Origin: Pempheris klunzingeri
Taxonomy: Eukaryota; Chordata; Actinopteri; Acropomatiformes; Pempheridae
Direction: 5' to 3'
Assembly (NCBI RefSeq): GCF_042242105.1
Contig: NC_092029.1
Span: 3,634,885-3,698,884, forward strand
Length of the DNA stretch: 64,000 nt
Shown here: positions 47,411 to 64,000 of the stretch, one piece after another
Numbering within the stretch: the first letter of the stretch is position 1
Layout of the letters: each line of letters starts with the position of its first letter
The notes under the pieces: model-generated
Told to the model about the DNA's origin: nothing
Databases searched by the model: none
Seen by the model: the letters and a program-made list of their open reading frames with translations, nothing else
Made by a program: the position numbers and the translations under genes

Positions 47411-49933
47411 CCTAGCAGCAGCTACGACTGCGGTTTCAATCAGCCAGCCATCCTTTTGAATGCTCGGAGAACTGACACTATCTTATCAACCATCCTATGA
47501 GAGCATCTGTGTGCTCTGGACTGTACACAACACTAAATTATTGCACATAACAGGACAGAAATCTGGTCAGGCAAGAGGACATCGAAAAGGCCACAACGGA
47601 GACGCTGCAGGCCCAGATGGCATCTCCTGCGGACGCCAAGGAGCCGATGTAAATACTCCAAATTCTCCGAACATGCTGCACAAAGCGGCAGGCAGTCTGG
47701 CAGCAGGGAGCAGGACCACAGAGGAGGCCTTGGACACTTGCTTGTTACCGCACAGAAACGGTCAAGAGCAATAAAAAGGTCTGAGTGATCAATCTGCCAC
47801 CCCGCAGCTCATACTGGAGCGATCGATGGCTGAACCGGGTCTATTAAGTTAATTGGCTAACTGCAGTCGTCGTGGTGCAGACTTCAAAAACTGCCCCGCA
47901 CTGTATGAACGGAAACAGTACTTATTTATCACGCCGACAGGGTATGAAAATTAACCATGACACGACACCAGCCGCACAGAGGAGTCTTTTGTCTTCCTTT
48001 CTAAACCATTTGACTGTGACTCTTTTATACTCCATGTTTTATGAAGTGCTGCATTATTTCTTTAGCAGAAAGGCTGTCAGCTGAGAGACAAAAGCAAAAA
48101 AAAAAAAGGAGGGAAGCAAAGTAACTGCATGTGTATTAAAAAAATGAGAGCATTATAGGGCCTTTTATCAGAAACACACAGGTTTGCAGTAATAAAACTG
48201 ATGTATAAACTAGTACATTTTGTATATTCCTTCATTGATCACAATCTCTACACAAATGTTTTGCGGTTTTATGTATTAAAAATGCAAATGTATGTCACCC
48301 TCAAACTTCCAAGCTTGCTCGATCACACATAACCAAAATGTGTCTGAGGGAAAAAGGCTTGAAAATCCCACTGAAAATACAGAAAAGCTGCATTAGCAAA
48401 GACCACCTGCATCACAAATAAACCCTCACTGCACATCTATCACTGCTTAACTGGCTCTTTCATTTAAGTGTACATTTTTTTTTAAGGCCATTTCTTTTCT
48501 GTAATGTAAAGACAGCAAAAACCGGAGAAGAAGTAGAGACGTTAAATAATTTTCTCCTATTTAAGACAGAAGATAAAAACATTGTCTTATAGTACATGTA
48601 TACTTTGGTATAGTATCATTATGGTGCATTTCCAAACCAATATCAAAACGCATAAAAACAAATGTGTGAGCATGGACACAAAACATCTCAGGTCCATATT
48701 TAGAAGTGCTTGAATTGTAATTTTTAAAAAAAAGGCTATTAAAAGAACAGAACAGTAAACTCTAAAGTCTTCTTTTGCGCAGCTCAATAAGGCGTTCTTT
48801 TTTTTTCTTCAGACAAAAGTGCTCGTCAAAAATCCACAAATGAGGAAAAATCATGTGAGGACGTCTTAAAATAGCTCACTTTATTGTTAAAAATAAACCA
48901 CCTTTCTAAAAAAGGTGTGTGACAGGTTAACCATGTAATCGCAACAGCTGAGGCTGAAACGTTCTTACAAAACAGCTCTGCCTGATAGTTTCACCATTTT
49001 TTAAGACTCAGACCTGATGACTGCACTGTGCCCACATAAAAGCTTATTATATCACAAGCCAAAGGGGCCAAATATGACAGGACTTATGAGTTTGAGGACC
49101 TTCAGCATTTGGTTCTAAGAGAGTCGAGTCAAAGTCAATGCAGGCAGCAGCATGAATAAGCAGAAAATAAGCAGTTTAGCCTTCACTCTATACGTCTGAT
49201 ACATGTTTCCTTGAGGAAAATCCTCCTTTTATGTGTCTTATAAAGGTTGGAGCAGCAAGCCTGTTAGTCTGTAAGTGTCTACTGAACTGTATCAAATGTG
49301 TATATTCAAATGTAATAAATAAATGTATTGATTAATAGAAAAAAAGCTGTACGTTCAGTTGTGGCGCTGGTGTGGACGTCGGCTTAAACAGACACACATG
49401 AGGAGGCGGGCATGACGATGAACGTCTGTAAGCTGATGATGAAGCAGTGAGGCCGAAGATGTGGCTGAATTTCTGCTGGATTTTTCTTTTGGAGTCACAA
49501 AAGCCAAAATCAGATAAATTGAGACACTATTAAAAGTAGCACTGAAATAGAAAAGTCCACCAAAGTCAGGCTGAGATGCGCTCGGACAGGCACATCACTG
49601 GGATTAACAGACTCTCACCTCCACTTCGGCTCCAACTGCGATGCTGCATATGTTTAGGGTCAAAAGTAAGATCTCCTTGCATTCAATCTGCTTATGTGTG
49701 GGAAGAAGAAAGGCTTCAAGCTGATAACAGTATTCTTCTAAAACATGCCGCACTGATAATAAAACGTTTAATTTGTTTTAAGTTGTTCAGTGTTGACTTT
49801 GTGGGCACATCATACACTTTATATTTCTTAAATGCAAATATAATCTCTGGGTCGTGCACGTCTGTTTGCTGTTGTGCTGACAACATAACCAAATCTCCTA
49901 ACCTGGATATCTTATCTGTATTATTTTCTAGTG

Positions 49934-50400
49934 ATTATAGAATCAGAATCAGCTCCATTCACCAAGTATGTGAACACATACAAGGAATTCAACTCCTGTT
50001 TTTCCACTGCTCTCATGTACTTACACAGAAAGAGACATACAGGAACACAAGAACAATAAAGCTGAACTTATAGCTGAAGCATAACATTTAACCACTACCT
50101 ACAAATGTAAATATAGATATAGAAATTCAAGTATGTAAGTATAGAGCAGCTGAAGACAGTAGTGGAATGATGCAAAGATGCTGGAATAAATATGTGAGAT
50201 TACGCTACATACATGGGGAAGGTGGATATATACAGTATAAACAGTATATACAGCAACAAACTGTTATAGCAGGTTAACATTAATCTATAACTTAAAAGAT
50301 GTGAGTGACAGAACTTGTTGGAGACAGCTCAGGCAAGTGATAATAACAGTTAAGTTAGTGGTGGACAGTTTTACCAGTTTGGACACTTTGCAGCCTTTTT
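49934..50400 (+). mobile_element. Probable non-LTR retroelement 3' fragment
   Basis: 'agaatcagaatcagctccat' followed by 'tcaccaagtatgtgaacaca' and 'tacaaggaattcaactcctg' matches a very common fish repeat (remembered as 'cagctttattggccaagtatgt...acaaggaatttgact'). Confidence 0.6.
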
Positions 50401-51309
50401 GTCTCCACATAAACTAAATTAAAACATAAGTTAGTAGAAAGGTGAAGTTGTGATTAGAGTGCATGTTGCTCTGGGAGAAAGAGTTTTTGGGGATGATGGT
50501 CCAGTATGAGGGAAGAAGGAATGCCGCGTGATTGTCGTCTGTTTGTCCTTGTGGAGCTCTAATCCTTTGCTAATCTCCCTGCACACGGAGAAATACTTTC
50601 TATTCTGCAGTCTATTATTCATAAACACATGTCAAAAAAAGGGAACATTTTAACAGTTTCACTGGTTTCTCCTTGTTCTGTCAACAGTTATTTCTCTTTG
50701 GGGTTCTTAATCATACAAATAAACTGGCATGTAACTCACAGTTAGACAGATGCATGTGCTATAATCACCACTACAGGTGTTTAATTCAAGACAAAACATC
50801 ACTTACTCGTGGCCTGGTAGATTAAGCAACCTGCTAGTAGCCCCCAACGCTGCTGCAGATAAACCAAACTGCATTTAGAATTCTTGCAATTTAATGCATG
50901 TATGCCTGCAAGTGCAATCTTACCACAGCAAAACTAGGCTTTACGATTTTCTGCGCGTAAGCTACGATTCAGCATTTACCAAACACATGCATGCAGCATT
51001 ATTTCAACAGAAGTCCAAATCCACAATAGCTGCCACCGCCCTCCAATTTCTATAGCGCTATACGTGTACAAATACATTTTGTATGATGTTTTAAGACAAG
51101 TTCGTACTGAAAGCGCATGATAATGTTTTATAAGACAGTTAGAATAATTGTATGGCTTCTCGGTAATACAGTTATGCGACCTTAGTAGAGAAGCAAGTCA
51201 ACCTTAAACTGGCAGATTTTTGAATGGAGTTTGGCGTACGTGACCGTGACAGCTACCAACGGCTAGCTAACCCGCCGCTAGCTGCTTTAGTACAGCCGAA
51301 ATGCATTAC

Positions 51310-51450
51310 CTTGTGCAAACTGAAGACTGTATATCTCGCTGTAAGGTTAGCTGGATCATAGAGGCATCCGGTTTAATGTCTCAACCCGCACTTTGAAGGC
51401 TCATATTAGCCCGGTGTCTGAGAAGTGGTAGCCCGCTGTGTCCGGCTGCT
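51310..51450 (-). other. dnajc5g: Probable non-coding exon 1 of dnajc5g
   Basis: On the - strand the sequence ends in a clean donor (CACAAG|GTAATG at 51309-51310). It follows a TATA-less, GC-richer segment with a CCAAT box about 70 bp further upstream. dnajc5g needs a spliced 5' UTR because its start exon begins only 9 bp before the ATG. The 5' end is approximate, and assignment to dnajc5g rather than an unseen gene is inference. Confidence 0.5.
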
Positions 51451-51494
51451 CTTCTTCTTCTCTTCTTCCTCGTCTTCTTCTTCTTCTTCTTCTG
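51440..51494 (+). repeat. (TTC)n-rich tract
   Basis: Imperfect CTT/TTC repeats (GAA-rich on the - strand), immediately upstream of the inferred dnajc5g first exon. Confidence 0.9.
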
Positions 51495-51517
51495 TGTGCC
51501 AGAGGATGTGCGCTGTG

Positions 51518-51522
51518 ATTGG
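51518..51522 (-). promoter_or_regulatory. dnajc5g: CCAAT box
   Basis: GCAGCCAATCACAGCGC on the - strand, about 70-100 bp upstream of the inferred transcription start. This is the usual distance for an NF-Y site in a TATA-less promoter. Confidence 0.45.
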
Positions 51523-53703
51523 CTGCCGCCTCCTTCCAGGAAATGAAGACGGATCGGATGTTGCTTTCAAGGTTTCCACCAAAATCCACCTTTCGAGACA
51601 CATCAGCTAATAACAAAATCTGATCTTTATTTATTTCTCAAATTAATAATCCCTGAGCTGATTGGAGCAGTTGGAGAGTACAGAGCAGGAAAAGGGGCGT
51701 TCAATGTGCTGTAATAATGATTTTTAAGTGAATTATTCATCAGAAATCTGTATATCTCAGGATTTTGAAGAGGAAATTAGTATGTTCATCTGCAAATATC
51801 CTTAAAAAATAAAATTATAGAGAATAAAAACAAGAACAGGTGTTATTTTCATAGAATGTCAGAAAATAACATTAAAATACAGGGACTTAAAAGCCACGAG
51901 GTGTATCCAGTCTGGGCCTTAAACGTCTCGGCAGTGTCACAGAGGAGTCCGAATTTATGATGTATTTTATTTATTTGTTATTATCTCATCGCATTTTACC
52001 TCCATATTTAAAACTCTGCTGAGTCATTCATGCACCCTTGTGAATTAGATTGGATTTAGATTTTTCAGACAGTTACTGAATGCAGCATTTGTTGACACAA
52101 CACTTTTTTTTTTAAACCATCACATGCTTTGACTATTTGACTTCTCTTCCTGCTCTTCTGTGCAAAGTCATATCTAAACAATGTGTTGCTCAATATGATA
52201 TGATTTTACTACAGAGCCAAACTGTTATTAAACAAATGGTCCAACAATCAGCACCTTTAAGGACAGTGATGGAAATCCATCAACATCTGTATTATTTATT
52301 TTATTTTGGACAAAATATACGTAGTATTATTGTATATATATTATTTTATAAATAACTGTATATATTCCGTGTTAAAATAATTTTCCTTTTTTATTTCTTT
52401 CTCTGGTGCTACTTTTGTATAGATTATAGAGCTGTAATCTACATTACATGGTACTGAGTAACAACAATAAAACCTGGGATCTTTGACTCCTGAAAAAGTG
52501 ACTAACTGAACCTTGAAATAAGATTATTTTAACTGCCTTTCTCTCACGACGCTCTGATTTTTGGAAGCACAATCACTGCAATAAGTGGACAAAAGCATTT
52601 AAAGACATAAAACCTGTTTGATGGAAAAAAAATGGAGTCAAAATCAATTAGAATTAATTACATTAAGATGGCGTCTTCACATCCTGACAGGGCTGATGAG
52701 GTACAGTATGTAGTTAAATTAAAGGCTCAAGTGGAGTGTGGGTTAATATGCAAACAAAAAAAATGTATTTTTGAGTAAATAAACAGTTAATTACATCCAG
52801 TTACATCACGTGATGGATATTAATAAGAGCCGCAACTACAAAAAGGGAAAATTGTTGTTTTATTATTTATTTCTCCACATTATGCAAAGAAATTCACCAA
52901 CAGTGAAATGACATTAATTTCCATTAGGATAAAAAAAAGAAAACAAAAACTTTGCCTCTAAACAGAATAAGAAATCACTGACAGTTACAGCATTGTCCCA
53001 GAAACCATCACAGACCATTCGTAGAGGATATTCATCCACCGTCAGCGAACGCTACACATTTAAGCAAAGGAATGTCATAGAGAACAACAGGTTTTCATAC
53101 AGTAAAATGTAACTGGTACCATTATCGATAACTATGGAGCGATCCCCTCACGCAGAGCTGCAGGCAGTCGTTTCCTCCCTTTTCACATCCTAACTGGTCC
53201 CTTTAAATGTGCCTACATTGGAGTGGATGGGGACACAGCTGCAGCAGCTTAGCTACAGCGGCTGCACACTTGACCCTGCACCCAAAAGATGCATTTCAAT
53301 GATATCACACATTGTAGCGCCACCGAGGTTTTTAACTTCCACCCCCCTTTTTTCCTCCAGCTCGCCCTGTTGGCTCATTGATGCACAAACACAGATGATC
53401 TATTAACCGTCACCCTGGTCCAAATACAGCATCCAAGTTATTTTCTAGTTAAGACACATGTTCATGATAAATTGTTAATTGTGTTTTAAGACATTAAAAA
53501 AAAAATCTAGTTGCTGTAATGAAATATAGTAATTTTGTAGTGTGTCAAAGTGAGGAGAAGCAGCATCCTATTACTCATCGTACACCCCCTCAAAGACTGT
53601 AAACAAGATATCCACAGATTCCAGTAAAGAAAATGCTTGTGTCTAACATTTATCACTCTAAAAAGGTGTGAAAACCCGTGCTACAAATATGCAGCACGTG
53701 GAT
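51523..53703. other. Region between the dnajc5g promoter and the cad stop codon
   Basis: AT-rich, with no coding exon seen. The side next to cad is its 3' UTR. No slc30a3 sequence is recognised. Confidence 0.5.
52859..52871 (-). terminator. cad: Candidate poly(A) signals for cad
   Basis: Two overlapping - strand AATAAA motifs lie about 840 bp after the cad stop codon. No other support. Confidence 0.4.
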
Positions 53704-63858
<10,155 letters not shown>

Positions 63859-64000
63859 CTGCAAGAAACGAGACAACATGACATATTGTTTTAAACATTT
63901 GGTTAACTGGTTGTCAGCCACCATCTTATTTTCATGTATTTCAAGTATACAATGAAATAACAAAATCTAAAGTTTAATAATCAAGTCAACGTTTTGAAAC

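Larger units (their letters stand above)
43108..51309. other. dnajc5g: Probable first intron of dnajc5g
   Basis: No coding exon is recognised. It contains a diverged interspersed copy (44150-44300), a (CA)n tract, a foldback element (45660-45905), another interspersed copy (46920-47410) and a retroelement end (49934-50400). Nothing resembling slc30a3 (zinc transporter) is visible. Confidence 0.5.

Noticed and set aside
47560..47774. Frame containing AAGPDGIS, reminiscent of a LINE reverse transcriptase motif
   Set aside because: Only eight residues fit. The sequence after the motif does not continue as reverse transcriptase, so a retroelement gene cannot be supported.
51401..51616. Arg- and Glu-rich - strand frames over the TTC tract
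   Set aside because: Low-complexity translation of a GAA/TTC repeat in the presumed promoter.
43108..53703. Search for slc30a3 exons expected from human synteny
   Set aside because: No zinc-transporter motif (for example, an HxxxD pair in helix-like sequence) was recognised on either strand.

Overview
This is vertebrate nuclear DNA, most likely from a spiny-rayed (percomorph) teleost. The genes are split by GT-AG introns, the DNA between them is AT-rich and full of (CA)n tracts, and several interspersed repeats look like families common in teleost genomes. There are no prokaryotic operons, CRISPR arrays or phage genes.

Layout, left to right. (1) 1-2187, + strand: one frame open from the window edge. 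It encodes a repeat-rich protein: eight 9-residue Gln/Gly/Asn units, a charged coiled-coil stretch, then 34 tandem copies of a 12-residue unit. A 3 x 124-bp tandem repeat that can form perfect hairpins follows the stop codon. I do not recognise the family. (2) 4937-5562, +: the last three coding exons of mpv17. (3) 8897-10006, +: a urotensin I/urocortin (uts1) precursor gene with CRE, TATA box, non-coding exon 1 and a single coding exon. (4) 28077-16773, -: all eight coding exons of trim54 (MuRF3). (5) 43098-36199, -: dnajc5g (cysteine-string protein) with two alternative C-terminal ends, plus a probable non-coding first exon at about 51.3-51.5 kb. (6) 63858-53704, -: the last 25 exons (1266 codons) of cad, running off the right edge. 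They cover part of the CPSase, the allosteric (MGS) domain, dihydroorotase, the linker and aspartate transcarbamoylase.

From memory, human 2p23.3 reads CAD(+)-SLC30A3(-)-DNAJC5G(+)-TRIM54(+)-UCN(-)-MPV17(-). Inverting this window gives the same order and orientation, with SLC30A3 missing. This identifies the CRH-family gene as the UCN orthologue and the CSP gene as dnajc5g. The block reflects old linkage rather than a shared pathway: pyrimidine synthesis (cad), vesicle co-chaperone (dnajc5g), sarcomere/microtubule E3 ligase (trim54), stress neuropeptide (uts1) and mitochondrial inner-membrane protein (mpv17).

The most notable points are: dnajc5g carries an optional exon ending in an in-frame TGA although the reading frame is kept through the next two exons; three trim54 splice sites abut pure UG tracts; the dnajc5g cysteine string is coded by a TGC microsatellite; mpv17 lacks any upstream exon in the 2.7 kb between it and the repeat-protein gene; and a hAT-like transposon remnant with a decayed BED-finger reading frame lies near 35.2 kb. 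Exon junctions were set by eye from frame, splice consensus and remembered family sequences, not by alignment software.
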